This document shows positions 1 to 11,919 of a stretch of DNA of 64,000 bases, piece by piece (positions within the stretch are counted from its first letter, which is position 1; each line of letters begins with the position of its first letter). The stretch covers positions 108,343,739-108,407,738 of the forward strand of contig NC_134540.1 in assembly GCF_050624435.1 (NCBI RefSeq). Reading direction: 5' to 3'. Position numbers and translations under genes: made by a program. This DNA is from Tenrec ecaudatus. Lineage: Eukaryota > Chordata > Mammalia > Afrosoricida > Tenrecidae. The notes below the pieces were generated by a model. That model was not told the DNA's origin. It was given only the letters and a program-made list of their open reading frames with translations, and did no database searches.

Positions 1-529
1 AAGCACTGAATGCTTTCAAAGACATATTTACATGGCATCAAACTGACAACAGCGCCTCAAATTTTTAGATGAAGAGCTGTGATTTTATATTAATTGTTGT
101 AGAATAATGTGAAAAGGGATATCAAAAATGGTTACACAACTTTGAATGTTGCAAAAAATGTAATTGACTTTACATGCGTCATTTGCTATGTATGTTTCAC
201 AAAAAAAAATGAAATAACAAGAACAAGAAACTCAAGATGCACAGGGAAGATGCAGGTTAGTAGACCAGTTAGTAAAAAGATGTACATGCTCATTAATAGC
301 TTTTATTTCACTATATGTTCAGAAGCAAGGTCATCAATGGAGACGCAGGAAGCTGGAGAATGAGAAAGCTTGCGAAGGTATGGAAAGGCTTGCTCAGCAC
401 TGAATTGTCCAGTGAATTTTCTAGGATAATCGCATTATCCAATAGAAATACAGTGCAATGAACATGTGTAAGTTTGCATTTTCCCAGTAGCTTCATTATG
501 AAAGAAAGATAAACTGAAAATTCAGTTTT
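1..529. other. Unassigned non-repetitive stretch
   Basis: AT-rich sequence upstream of the first retroposon. I see no convincing exon, CpG cluster or known repeat. The short open frames here lack coding character. Confidence 0.5.
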
Positions 530-543
530 AATAATATATTTCA

Positions 544-2430
544 CCTGCTCCTCCCCCCAGAAGAATTTACTTCATAGGACAGCACTGAAGCTGCAGCTCA
601 GGGAGAGGGACACATCTGATCAGAGAACACAGGAGCAAATGAAGGAGGAGAAAGACAGAGTGGAGCACATCTTGGCCCACCAAGGCTTGAGGATGATATT
701 CCCACTTAGAGCAGCCAATCCACAGAGAAGACCATATGGCCACCCCACTATGAGACACGACGTCCTTCACTGACCATAGTCCTACAGGGGATAACACTGG
801 AGACACAGTGTGGGAATTTTGCCCGATCTGATCACACCACACCGAGGCAAAACACGAAGGGCGTGCAACAGAACAGCAAGGGGAACAGAGCAACAAAGTC
901 CCCAGAGAATACCAAAAATAGGCTTTGGGGCCTGGGCTTGGCACCCCATCAGAATCCACCGAAAAACACTGCTAAAGGATAAAAAAACAGTCCTTTAACT
1001 AACTACAAGCTTTTCTTTTTTATTGTTGTGCTTTGTTTTGTTTTCTTGTGTTGCTTGGTTTTGCTCTGTCTTGTTTTTATGCATGTTATTATCTCTGCAA
1101 GTCTGTCTACATAAGATAGGCTGCATGACCAATCTGGAGGAGAAAACAACAGACCAACAGTTCTTAGGGGACATGGGAGAGGGGAAGGTGGGGGGAAATG
1201 AAGTGGTGTTAAGAACAAGTGATCCAAATCGGTGGTAAGCAGAGTGTAGGAGGCCTGGTAGGGCATGACCAAAGATAATGTAATGGAGAGAAATTATTGA
1301 AACCCAAATGAAGGCTGAGCATGATAATGGGACAAGAGGAAAGTAACAGGAAATAGAAGAGTTAGGAGGTAAAGGGCATTTATAGAGGTCTAAATAAAGG
1401 CATGTACATATGCAAATATATTTATATATGAGGATGGGGAAATAGATCCATGTGCATATAGTTATAGGTTTAATATTAAGATAGCAGGTGGACATTGAAC
1501 CTCCACTCAAGTACTCCCTCAATTAAAGAATACTTTGTTTTATTAAACTGGCATTCCATGATGCACACCTTCCTGACACAATCACTGAGACAAAGCAGGT
1601 GCATAAGCAAATGTGAAGAAAGCTGATGGTGCCAGGCTATCAAAAGATATAGCATCTGGGGTCTTAAAGGCTTGAAGGTAAACAAGCAGCCATCTAGCTG
1701 AGAAGCAACAAAGCCCACATGGAAAAAGCACACCAGCCTGTGTGATCACGAGTTGTCGAAGGGATCAGGTATTAGGCATCAAAAAGTCATATCATTGTAA
1801 ATGAGTGGGAGTTCAGAGTGGGGCCCCCAAGACCATCTGTAGGCAACTGGACATCTACAGAAGGGCCACAGGGAGGAGATGAGCCAGTCATGGTGCAGTG
1901 TAGCAACAATGAAACATACAACTTTCCTGTAGTTCCTAAATGCTACCTCCCCCACCTCCACCCCACTATCATGATCCCAATTCTACCTTACAAATCTGGC
2001 TAGACAAGAGGAAGTATACACTGGTACAGATAGGAAATGGAAACACCGGGAATCCAGGACAGATTACCCCTTCAGGACCAGTGCTGAGAGTGGCAATACC
2101 AGGAGGGTGAAAGGAGTATGGGGTGGAATGGGGAACCCATTACAGGGATTGACATATAACCTCCTGCCTCGGACACTGACAACAGAAAAGTGAGTGAAGA
2201 GAGATGTCAGACAGTGTAAGATATAACAAAATAATAATTTATAAATTATCAAAGGTTCATGCGCAAGCAGGGAGCGGGGGGGGGGGGAATGAGCTGATGC
2301 CAGGGTCCTAAGTGGAGAGCAAATGTTTTGAGAATGATGATGCTAATGAATGTACAAATGTGCTTTACACAATTGATGTATGTGTGGATTGTGATGAGTT
2401 GTATGAGCCCCCAATAAAATGATTTTTTTA
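544..2430 (+). mobile_element. ~1.9 kb RT-less retroposon, full-length copy 1
   Basis: It opens with a C-rich leader followed by 'agaagaatttactt' and closes with 'ccaataaaatgatt' plus an A/T tail, i.e. a poly(A) signal at the very 3' end. It is flanked by a 14-bp target-site duplication with one mismatch (aataatatatttca at 530-543; aataatagatttca at 2431-2444), as made by the L1 machinery. Length is 1,887 bp. No reverse transcriptase, endonuclease or LTR is present. In order it holds a short open frame (561-773), a T-rich stretch near 1010-1080, one 'agatggccgcttgtttatcttcaagcc'-type module read on the minus strand (about 1,545-1,760), and the common 3' segment with 'ataatttataaattatcaa'. Many other copies in the window share these landmarks. 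I infer a non-autonomous retroposon mobilised in trans by L1. Confidence 0.85.
561..773 (+). other. Short open frame (70 codons) near retroposon 5' end
   Basis: This frame is open from the element's conserved 'aagaatttactt' to a TGA, without an ATG at its start. It contains a Glu/Arg-rich stretch and then a segment reading VEHILAHQGLRMIFPLRAAN. The same frame is open in the minus-strand copy at 50,486-50,710 (VEHSLAHQAVMMMFLSRAAS) and partly in the copy at 25,750. It could be a fossil of a translated frame or of a captured exon. It resembles no protein I know, and chance openness in a repeat cannot be excluded. Confidence 0.35.
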
Positions 2431-2444
2431 AATAATAGATTTCA

Positions 2445-2996
2445 TTTAATTTAACATAGCCCCAACACTGTCATTTCAACATAGAATAAGTATAAAAATT
2501 ATTGATTACATATTTGTTTATATAACTAAGCCTTCAAAAGGCCATGGTGCATTTTACATTTTCAGTACACTTCCACTTAGCCTGGTCACATTTAGAGTGC
2601 TCATATATGTCAAATGATTATCATATGGGAAGGCACAGTAAATAAAATAGGACTAATGGAAAATACGGAGGACATCTTTGATACTCACAGTCATAAAATT
2701 AAGTGATCTTTTCATGGTTGTATGTTTTTCCTCAGCTTTATTCAGCCACTCATGCAGATGTGGAATGAGTGGAAAATTCATCTTTGCCAGGAATGGAATT
2801 TGGCTAATAGCTTCAGCTAAGGAAAAAAAGGGAGGGGAATTAGTGATTCTATATAATGAATTGATTACACAGATTAACTAGAGAATACAAATCATAGCAT
2901 TTAGGATTGGTGCTGTGGGAGAGGAGGAAAGTAGAGGAAGCAAAAAGGTTATAGAAGAAATGGAGGTTCTAGTAGGCTCAAACAATTTTGAGAATT
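2445..2996. other. Unassigned spacer between two retroposons
   Basis: AT-rich sequence between the target-site duplications of two adjacent retroposon insertions. I see no gene or known repeat in it. Confidence 0.5.
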
Positions 2997-3006
2997 AAAA
3001 TGACAT

Positions 3007-4880
3007 GCAGGCTATAGGGCCAGACCCAGTCAGAGCCAAACTGACCCCTTCCCTAGAAGTATGTGCTACAACATTAAACCTACATGTTGGGAGAGGGGCC
3101 AGCATGCCATACCCACATGGAAGCAAAGCAAGAAGGAAAAAGAGAGTGAGGATTTGACCCCATAACAGCACATGAAGTCCTAAGGACAATGTCCCCACAT
3201 GGAGTTGCTAAGGCACAGAGAGGATTGTAGGGTTGACAACACCTTGAGACCTGATGTCCCCTTGCTGGAATATACCAAAACAGAGGACAATATTGGAGAC
3301 ACATAGAGGGGAGTGAGTCCAGTCTGAACCCTCCACAGTGGGGTGAACCAAGAAAGGAACATAACAGATCAGCAATGGGAGCAAAGCAAAGCAAATACAC
3401 AATGCCCCCGAAGAGCTCCCAAAATAGACTTAAGACAAGGAGGGGCAGTTCCTGGAGCCCTCCAGGACCAGTGGAGAGATAGTCATAAAGGTCAGTGGGC
3501 AGACCTGTAATTATCTATGCTTTTTCAATCTATCTGCTACTTATTATTATTGTTTATATATTTTTCTCTTTGTATTCCATTTTCTTTTCTTTTTATATTG
3601 TCCATGTTGTTGGTTTAGATAGGCCTGGGATGCAAGCCCAAGGAGAAAGCATTGAGACTGAAGGTTCAGGAGGGTCTTAGAGGGAAGAGGAGATGGAGGA
3701 AGGGACCAGTGAGAAAAAAACGCCATAAGGAATTAAAATCAACAAAGAGGACATACAGATCCTGGGGCTGTTGGAGCAACAGCAAACTAGCTAAGAGGAA
3801 TTACTAAGAGGCAGAAGAAGGGAGAGCATGATGTTTCGAAAGGAGGAGGGTAAAAGGAATCAGAGGAACGATGTAGGAAGCAAAATTATGGCTAGAAGTA
3901 TAAACATAGGTGTGCACTCATGCAAATATATTAATTCATAAAAATAGAGGTATTAGCCTAAGCACATATATTTATATGACAATACATTGAGGAAGTGGGC
4001 AGACTTCGGGTCTCTGTTCAAGTCCTCTCTCAACTCAAGAACACTTTGTTCTAACAACCAGGCTTTATGTTATGCTCACCCTCCTGGCATGATCACTGAA
4101 GGCAAAATGGGTGCATAAGCAAATCCGGTAAAAAGAGCTGATGATGTCTGACTATCAAAAGATAAAGAATCTGGGGTCTTAAAGGCTTGAAGTTAAACAA
4201 GCGGCCATCTAGCTGAGAAACAATAAGCCCACATGGAAGAAGCACAACAACCTGTATCATCATGAGGTGTTGATGGGATCAGGTAACAAGCATCAGAAGT
4301 CCCCAAACAAACAAATAAAAAAAACCCCAAAAACATTGTAGTGAACAAGGAGGGTGGGAGCAGAGAGTTTAAGCACATTTGTAGAGCATGGGACATTTCC
4401 CTTCACAGAAGAGTCATAAGGATGGGCTAAGTCAACCATGGTGAAATATAGCACCAATGAAACACACAATACTCCTCTGGTTCCTTGAGGCTTCCTCAAC
4501 CCCCACTCTTATGACCCCAATCTTGTCTTTCACTGTAGGAACATGCACACCAGTACAGATAAGAGCTCACAACACACAGAGTTCAGGTCAGGTAAACCCC
4601 TCAAGAACAGAAATGGGAGTAGAGATACCAAGAGGGTAGGAGGATGCTGGGGAGACAGCAGTTGGTATAAGATATGAAAATAATAATAATTTATAATTTA
4701 TGAAGGGGTCACAAGGAGGGTAGGGGAGAGGGAAGGTGAAAAGAAGAGGTGATACCAAGGTCTCAAATAGAAAGTAAATGTTTAGAAAATAATGATGGCA
4801 ACATATGTACAAATATGCTTGATATAATTGATGTATGAATTGTTATAAGTTGTAAGAGCCCCCAATAAAATTATCTTTAA
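3007..4880 (+). mobile_element. ~1.9 kb RT-less retroposon, older full-length copy 2
   Basis: Flanked by the 10-bp direct repeat aaaatgacat (2997-3006 and 4881-4890). Length 1,874 bp closely matches the 1,887 bp of the preceding copy, which supports a fixed full-length unit. The 5' third is clearly diverged from the neighbouring copy and represents another, probably older, subfamily. The single internal module (about 4,050-4,300) and the 3' end with 'cccaataaaattat' are conserved. No long open frame survives. Confidence 0.8.
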
Positions 4881-4890
4881 AAAATGACAT

Positions 4891-5105
4891 TAAGTATATG
4901 AAGATGTCTAAAATAACGTCTGCCCTGAGAAGGCTGAGCTTGATGGCAATCATAACCAATAACCATGCTTTAAAATGTAATGAATTCCAAAAAATGCTCT
5001 GTTTGGGTTAGAGGAAGAGGTGATGCACACTTGATGAAACAATCCACTCATGGTAAACTGGGCCTTGAAGGATGAATAGGATTTTAATCAGACTGTAGAA
5101 GGTAA
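4891..5105. other. Unassigned spacer
   Basis: Short stretch between the second retroposon and an old L1-related repeat. I see nothing recognisable. Confidence 0.4.
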
Positions 5106-5109
5106 TCAC

Positions 5110-5850
5110 AACACCTTTTTATTTAACAGGTTTATTGGCATATACTTCACATATCATAGAATTCATTAGTTCAATTACATAAAAAATATTTCAATCACCA
5201 CAATCAGTTTTAGAACAGTTTCTTCATTCTTGTATTCATCGTTATTAGCTCCCCATTTCCCCACAACTTTTCCAGCTATGCCCCCAAGGAACCATTAAAA
5301 GAGAGCAAAAAAATGTAAAATTAGAACAACTTAAAAATGATAAGGTGCTAAATGTTAACAACTGCATGAGCAATACTCTACCTTCCAATGCATTCTGCAT
5401 GATAGCAAGGCTATTTACATCCCTAGTGTGTGGTCAGAGGAGAGTCACCACAGGATTAATCCACGTATTTTCCCCCTCACTTTTTTAAACTGAAACAACT
5501 TTAAAATGAGTCAGAGAGATCAAATAATAGAATATTACATTTAAATCAAACTACACAAGCCATAATCACCTTAATAATGGCCTCTGTCAGGTAACAATGC
5601 TATTTACTTGCCTCAATTATGGTCAGAGGAAATACACTGGAGACTTTTAATCCATGTGTGGATACTGCACATGGATTTTTGGCTTCCAGTGTCACCCATA
5701 GCCTTCTGAAAACCAGGTGTTCACAATTTAAACTTCGATACTGTTCCCTCCTTTGGATTTGGATAATATAATTTATAAACCTTGGGGTCATATGGGTTTG
5801 CATTCTTCTTCCATGAGGACTGAGTTGATGCCTCAGTCAGATGGCTGCTT
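5110..5850 (-). mobile_element. Old L1-3'UTR-like element (module ancestor family)
   Basis: The left end reads like the reverse complement of mammalian L1 3' untranslated sequence ('tttattggcatatacttcacatatcatagaatt', then a 'caatcaccacaatca' segment and 'ctccccatttccccac'). Further right comes a stretch related to the internal module of the ~1.9 kb retroposon (gtttgcattcttcttccatgagg...). Related copies are at 10,084-10,510 and 36,730-37,880. No coding sequence remains. Confidence 0.6.
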
Positions 5851-5852
5851 AA

Positions 5853-6066
5853 GGACTAAAGTGCACCTAACTCAAGCCAGGATATTTCAGTTACCTTATA
5901 TGATTGTGAAGGTTGGGCTACGAATAAGAAAGACTACAGAAGAATTATGTATTTCAATTATAGTGTTGAGAGAATAAAAGAATGTTGACAGTATCAAGGA
6001 CTACAGTGGAACAAAAAATACTGTATGTCTTGTAAGAAATACAACCAGAGTGCTCCTTAGAAATGC
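5853..6066 (+). mobile_element. RTE (BovB-like) LINE fragment
   Basis: The segment matches the part of the afrotherian RTE/BovB-like LINE downstream of the reverse transcriptase core: 'gtgcacctaactcaagccagg...' and 'aatacaaccagagtgctccttag'. It is heavily decayed, with no open frame. Confidence 0.6.
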
Positions 6067-6073
6067 GAATGGT

Positions 6074-7079
6074 GACTTCCGGGAAGATGGCGACCTAGTA
6101 ACACATATCAGAGGGACTCTGCAGAAATCAACTCAGGAGAGTTACTAAGAGGGAAATTGAACACTGCTGGATCACAGGAGGAGCATCATAAAGATAAGTA
6201 GGCACAGATCCACAAGGTTTTGAGGGGCTGGGGGCTTTTGGCTTACCACAGTGGAGGCTGGTTAGAGTTTGACTTTAGCCCTGCCCCTGTCTTGACTGGA
6301 GCTAGGACCATTTGGAGCCGGCACAGGAGCTTAATCTCAACACAGCCAAATCTTGCCACCACCTTGGAGCAAGGATTAAACCCTTGTAGCCCCGGGCAGG
6401 GATTGGGGCTCAGCAATATTGTTACTTTTGTTTCCCTCTATTATCTCTATCTCCCCATAGTCTCAGTGGGCTTAGTTTTTAACTTTTTCTCCTCTTTGTC
6501 TCTTCCCTGTAATCTCACACACCACTGTAGACCTCCAGACCACTTCCCTTAGCCTAGAACATTTATGCCTGCCCCCCACCCAGTTAGTTGAGCTCCACCC
6601 TGTGAAATGTAGCCCAAGGCAGAGGGAAGCCCGGCAGATGTCCATGAGGGGATACTCTGCCCAACTTTTTACAGGGGAATTCCTGCCTGTGTGGCTGGAG
6701 GAGCTCCTATTTTTCCTGTTATCCCATGTGACTATGGGAACTTCTTCCTGCCTACCTTAGTGACTCACACAGCCTAAGGCAGCTCAGTCAACAGCCTCCA
6801 ATGTTCCAAGCTGCTGCAGGAACTTCTGCCCAACTTCCACAGTGATCTACCTGGCCAGGGCAATTCTGCCCACCATTCCCAGTATTTTACACCAAAGCAG
6901 GCAACCACCAGCCTTCTGGGGCACTCACCTTGAGAGTGAAGCCACAGGAGGATAAAGTGGTAGGCTAATTCCATCATGAAATTAGCTGTAGGCAGTTCAA
7001 AGAAGCATTCCTACAAGTCTCCCAGAAATATCCAGTGCTCTTCAACTCCCTGGAAAACAGCACCTGTGTCCTTTAAACA
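6074..7079 (+). mobile_element. L1 5' untranslated region
   Basis: Starts with 'gacttccgggaagatggcgacc', the kind of YY1-site-containing 5' end seen at mammalian L1 promoters. It runs about 1 kb before ORF1-like sequence. The presence of this start means the 5' end of this L1 copy is complete, which is uncommon. Confidence 0.7.
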
Positions 7080-8222
7080 ATGCAACTCAAACAGCAATCA
7101 GCCCCACCAACCTCAACGATAAAACAGGAGAAACAAATGCAATGGAAGAAGATGTCGTGAACCTAACAGCATGCATAGAAGAAGCAGACAATGAGCTGCC
7201 ACAAAAAGAAATTTCCAGAATGATGCTTGGAGTCATACAGGATATGAGGGTAACAATATAGAAAAAGGATGAAATGATAGAGGAGATAAGTACATACACC
7301 AAAGGGAAATATAAGAGCTTAAGGAGGAGATAACAAAACCAGTAGCAGACTCGCGGACCTCAAGAATCGACTGGAGGAAGAAGAGAACTGCACCAGTGAC
7401 TTGGAAGACAGCCAAGCAGACTTTAACAAACATGAACAAAAAATCTAATAAGATCATCAGAGAAGCTGAAGAAAACCTAAGAGCTAGCCCTGATGCTATG
7501 AAGAGGAACAACATCAGAATAATTGGATTACTGAAGGAAGATGCAACAAAGAAGTCATCTGCAACAATTGTGAGAGAATTATTGGAGGAAAACTTCCCAA
7601 GCTTAATGAATGAAAACCAGGCAAGCATTCAGGAGGCTGAAAGAACACCAGCTAGACTATATCCCAAGAAGAAGTCACCAAGGCACATAATAGCTAAACT
7701 ATCCAACTTTCAGGAAAAGGAGAAAATCATGAAAACAGCTAGGAAAAAACAAGCAATCACAAATAAAGGTTCCCAAATAAGTATATGATCAGACCTATCA
7801 GCAGAAACGAAGAAGAGAGGAGAGAGTGAAATAACATATTCCAAAATTTGAAGGAAAACATGCAAACCCAAGAATACTCTAACCAGCAAAATTATCAATC
7901 AAGATAGATGGAGAAGTAAGAGTCTTCCCAGACAAGAAAAAACTCAAAGAATACATTAGAAGAAACCCAGCCCTACAAAATATTCTTGCTAACCCATTAT
8001 GGGCAGAAGAACAACACTCACCAAGCATAAATAAGAGACCGCCACATAGAACAACCTCACCCAGAGGGCAAAAAAAGAGAAAACAGACCCCCAAATAGCA
8101 TTGGCTTAAGGATGGAAAGAAGTCAAGAATGATACACACACACACACATGCACAAGACACTACTAAGAAAGGAAGGTAGGAAAACACCCAACACAAAAGT
8201 TATAAGATGACATCACAGAGTC
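7080..8222 (+). pseudogene. L1 ORF1 (RNA-binding chaperone), broken
   Basis: L1 ORF1p is the nucleic-acid-binding trimer of the L1 ribonucleoprotein. The early part reads as a Glu/Lys-rich coiled-coil segment. The longest intact frame is 7396-7788 (130 codons), containing MKRNNIRIIGL, SIQEAERTPARLYPKKKSPRHIIAKL and further basic sequence, which is typical of the ORF1p RRM and C-terminal domains. In-frame stops and frameshifts separate it from the flanking parts, so it is not functional. Confidence 0.75.
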
Positions 8223-10083
8223 CGCAGATGGAGATAATAACCCTGATTATCTATGGATTGAACTCACAACCCATCAATCTGCTGCCTACAGGAAACACAT
8301 CTCAAGGCTACAGACAAAAATGGGCTGAGAATCAACAACTGGAGAAAGTCATACCAAGCAAATAGTAATTCAAAAAAAGCAGGGGTTGCAATCCTAATCT
8401 CGGATAAAATTGACCTCAAAGTACAAACCATAAAAAAAGAGATAAAGAGGGACACTATACAATTCTCAAGGGAAAGGTAGACAAAGAACAACTAAGCATT
8501 GTAAACATATATTCCCCAAAAGAGACCTGCTGAATACGTCAACAAAACACTCCAAAAGATGAAAAAGAAATCACAGCCTCAATAATTATACTGGGTGACT
8601 TCAATGCACCACTCTCTGAGAAAAGGAAATTACAGGAAAAGAAACTCAACAGGAGGCTAGAGATCTAAACACTACAATTAGACAATTTGACCTGATAGAC
8701 ATTTACAGAACTTTTCATCCAAATACAAAATAAATTCGCATTCTTTTCAAGTCCGCATAACACATATTTGAAGATAGACCACATGCTGGGGCTTACGATG
8801 AATCTACATACATTAAAGCACATTGATATACAGACGTGTCTCTCTGACTACTGTGCCATAAGGCTGGAAATCAACAAAAGGAAGACAAAGAAAACAAAGC
8901 AAACAATTGGAGGATGAGCAACTCTCTATTGCAAAGGGAGTGCATACTGGCACAGATCAGAGATGAAATTAGAAAACTTCTTAAAACCAATGAGAATGAG
9001 AGCACGACATACCAAAACTTCTGGGACACATCAAAGGCAGTTATCAGAGGAAGTTTCATAGCAATACATGCACACCTGAAAATGGAAGAGAGACTTGTGA
9101 TTGATATGCTGGCACAAAGTTTACAACAACTAGAGCAGAGTCAGTAGGACAATCCTACTATTAGCAAAAGAAAAGAAATAATAAAAATCAGGGCTGAGAT
9201 TTAGGAGAGGGAAAATAAGAAAACTATGGGAAAATGCTGCTAAAAGTTGGTTCTTTTAAAGGATAAACAGAATTGACAGACCACTGACAAACCTAACCAA
9301 AGAAAGGAGAGAACAAATTTCAATAGAAAGAATGAGGGATGAAAGAGGGGACATTACAACAGATCCTAATGAAAGCAAAAGGATAATTACATAGTACTAT
9401 GAAGGATTGTACTCCAATGAATTCAACAATTTGGAAGACATGGACAAATTCTTTGAAAAATAATGCCTCCCTAAATATCCCCAAATGAAGTCAAGAATCT
9501 CAACAGACCTATAGCAATAGAAGAAATAGACAAGGTTATCAAGGGATTACCAATAAAAAAATCCCTTGGACCAGATGGCCTCACTGGAGAATACTACCAA
9601 GCATTTAGGGAAGAACTAACACCAATCCTACACAAACTCTTCCTGATCATAGAAAAAGAAGGCAAACTCCCAAACTCTTCTATGAAGCAAGTATAACTCT
9701 GATACCAAAATCGGGTAAGGATTCCCCAAAAATTGAGAACTACAGACCAATATCCCTAACGAACATCAATGTAAAAATCCTTAACAAAAGTATATAAAAC
9801 AATTCACCATGACCAAGTGGGTTTCATACCAATGATGCAGGGATGGTTCAACATATGAAGACCATTAGTATCATTCACCACATTGACATGAAAAACTATT
9901 AAGAACCACATGATAATATGGATAGATACAGAAAAATCATTTGACAACATCCAATACCAATTCCTGTTTAAGACACTTGAGAAGATAGGAATGGAAGGAA
10001 AATTCTTCAAGACAGTACAAGCTATATATGACAAACCAACAGCCAACGTGGTAGTCAATGGAGAAAAGATGACAGGCTGTTGT
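8223..10083 (+). pseudogene. L1 ORF2 (endonuclease/reverse transcriptase), 3'-truncated and broken
   Basis: The N-terminal endonuclease region shows the CLQETHLK block near 8,280-8,310. The reverse transcriptase follows, with 'kSLGPDGLTGEYYQ'-type sequence near 9,560-9,600 and an intact 64-codon piece at 9910-10104 ([11 protein letters not shown]...[10 protein letters not shown]). The sequence leaves L1 homology at about 10,083, before the YADD-type active site and the C-terminal half, and enters an older minus-strand repeat. Multiple stops and frameshifts make it dead. Confidence 0.8.
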
Positions 10084-10510
10084 GGATTTTTGCCTGTGAC
10101 TTAATCAGACTAGAACTATACAGATGGGTTTTTGACTCCAACTGTCCTCCACAGCCTTCCACAAATTATGTGTTCACAATTTTAGCTCTGATATTTTCCC
10201 TTGATCATATTTGAATCTTATTATTGACATCGTCACACAATCAGGTGTGCTTCTTCCATGTGAGCTTAGTTGACTTCTTACTTAGATGACTGCATGTTTG
10301 AATACAAGCTTTTAAGACCTCAGACATTATTCTGATTGATGACCGAGTACCATTTGCTTCTTTCACCACACTTTGCTGTAGCATCATTTCATGAAGGTGA
10401 GTATCAAGCAGGCTATGTTATCAGAACTCTTCTTAGACTGGGACTAGAGTTCAGTGGTGGCCCAGAATCTATCTTCTTATCCCTGGGATATTCATAACTC
10501 AGGTTTACTT
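10084..10510 (-). mobile_element. Old L1-3'UTR-like element, partial
   Basis: Same old family as 5,110-5,850 and 36,730-37,880, recognised by 'gtgcttcttccatgtgagcttagttgac' and 'cttttaagacctcagac'. The L1-like 3' terminus is missing, because the copy begins abruptly where the plus-strand L1 ORF2 stops. Confidence 0.55.
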
Positions 10511-10524
10511 TGGCAATTGTATTT

Positions 10525-10590
10525 TTTTAATCATCTTATTGTGGCTCTTACAGCTCTTATCACAATCCATGGCAGTTGTGTTATGAGAAA
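10525..10590 (-). mobile_element. Retroposon 3'-end fragment
   Basis: 'tttttttaatcatcttattgtggctcttaca' is the reverse complement of the ~1.9 kb retroposon's 3' end. Only about 65 bp remain, giving an extreme 5' truncation or a broken piece. Confidence 0.5.
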
Positions 10591-10689
10591 TTCAAACTCC
10601 ATAAGATCAGCAACCCCAACAACAAACAACTAGCATACAACAAAAGACAAACAGAAACAAGTAATCTAAAGGCAGAAAAACCCATAGGA

Positions 10690-11895
10690 ACAGTAAAGTA
10701 AACAAGCACTTACTCAAAGCAAGACCGTTTTGTTCGAATAAATTGGCATTCCATGATGCACACCTTCCCAACATGATTGCTGAAGAAAAATGTGTGCATA
10801 AGCAAATGTGTTGAAGAAAGCTGACAGTGCCTGGCTACCAAAAGATATAGTGGCTGGGGTCTTAAAGGCTTGAAGATAAACAAGAGGCCATCTAGCTAAG
10901 AAACATCAAAGCCCACATAGAAGAAGCACACCAGCTTGGCTGACCACGAGGTATAAAAGAGACCAGTTGTCAGACATCCAAGAGCTAAAAACCATATCAA
11001 TGGGTGCTCACCTTCCTGACACAACCACTGAAGACAGACATTTGCATAAGCAAATGGTCGAAGAAAGCTAATGGTGCCCGGCTATTAAAAGACATAGCTT
11101 CTAGGGTCTTAAAAGCTTGAAGATAAACAAGTGGCCATCTAGCTGAGAAGCAACAAAGGCCACATGGAAGAAACACACCAGGCTGTGTGACCACGAGCTG
11201 TCGATGAGATCAGGTATTAAGCATCAAGGAACATAAAATCTTATTATTGAAAAGGTGGGTGAGTGCAGAGTGGAGACTCAAAGCCCAAAGGTAGCCAACT
11301 GGACACCCCTTGCTGAGGGGTTGTGGGGAGGAGATGAACCAGCCTGGGTGCAGGGTAGCAATGATAAAATATTTAACTTTCCTCTAGTTCTTAAATACTT
11401 CCCCCCCACACCCCCAACCCTCACTATCATGATCCCAATACTACCTTGCAAATCTGGCTAGACCAGAGGATGTACATTGGTACAGATAGCAACTGGAAAC
11501 ACAGGGAATCCAGGACAGATGACTCCTCCAGAACCAGTGATGAGAGTGGCGATGCCTGGAGGGTGGAGAGAATGTGGGGTAGAAAGGGGGAATGTATTAC
11601 AGGAATCTACACATAGTATCGTCCATGGGGGAGGGACAGCAGAGAAGAGGGCAGGGGGAGACGTCAGATAGTGTAATATATGACAAAATAATAATAATTT
11701 ATGAATGATGAAGGGTTAATGAGGTGGGGGGAGTTGGAAGGGAGGGGGGAAATGAGCAGCAGATATTAAGGGCTCAAGTAGAAGGCAAATGTTTTGAGAA
11801 TTATGATGGCAACAAATGTACATATGTTTTGACACAATGGATGTATGTATGGATTGTGAAAAGAATTGTACGAGCCCCAATAAAATGATTTTAAT
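10690..11895 (+). mobile_element. Retroposon copy, 5'-truncated, duplicated-module subfamily
   Basis: The 3' end 'cgagccccaataaaatgatt' and the upstream segment with 'tttatgaatgatgaagggtt' identify the family. The internal ~250-bp module occurs twice in tandem (about 10,746-10,985 and 11,007-11,230), each with 'ggtcttaaa(a)ggcttgaagataaacaag' and 'ggccatctagct'. The copies at 48.4-50.7 kb and 62.1-63.5 kb share this arrangement, whereas those at 544 and 3,007 have one module. No coding capacity is seen. Confidence 0.8.
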
Positions 11896-11919
11896 TTTTT
11901 TTAAAAAGAAAAGTCTATG

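Noticed and set aside
7233-7628. 131-codon minus-strand hydrophobic open frame
   Set aside because: Antisense of L1 ORF1; A-rich L1 sense strands produce Phe/Leu/Ser-rich antisense frames by composition.
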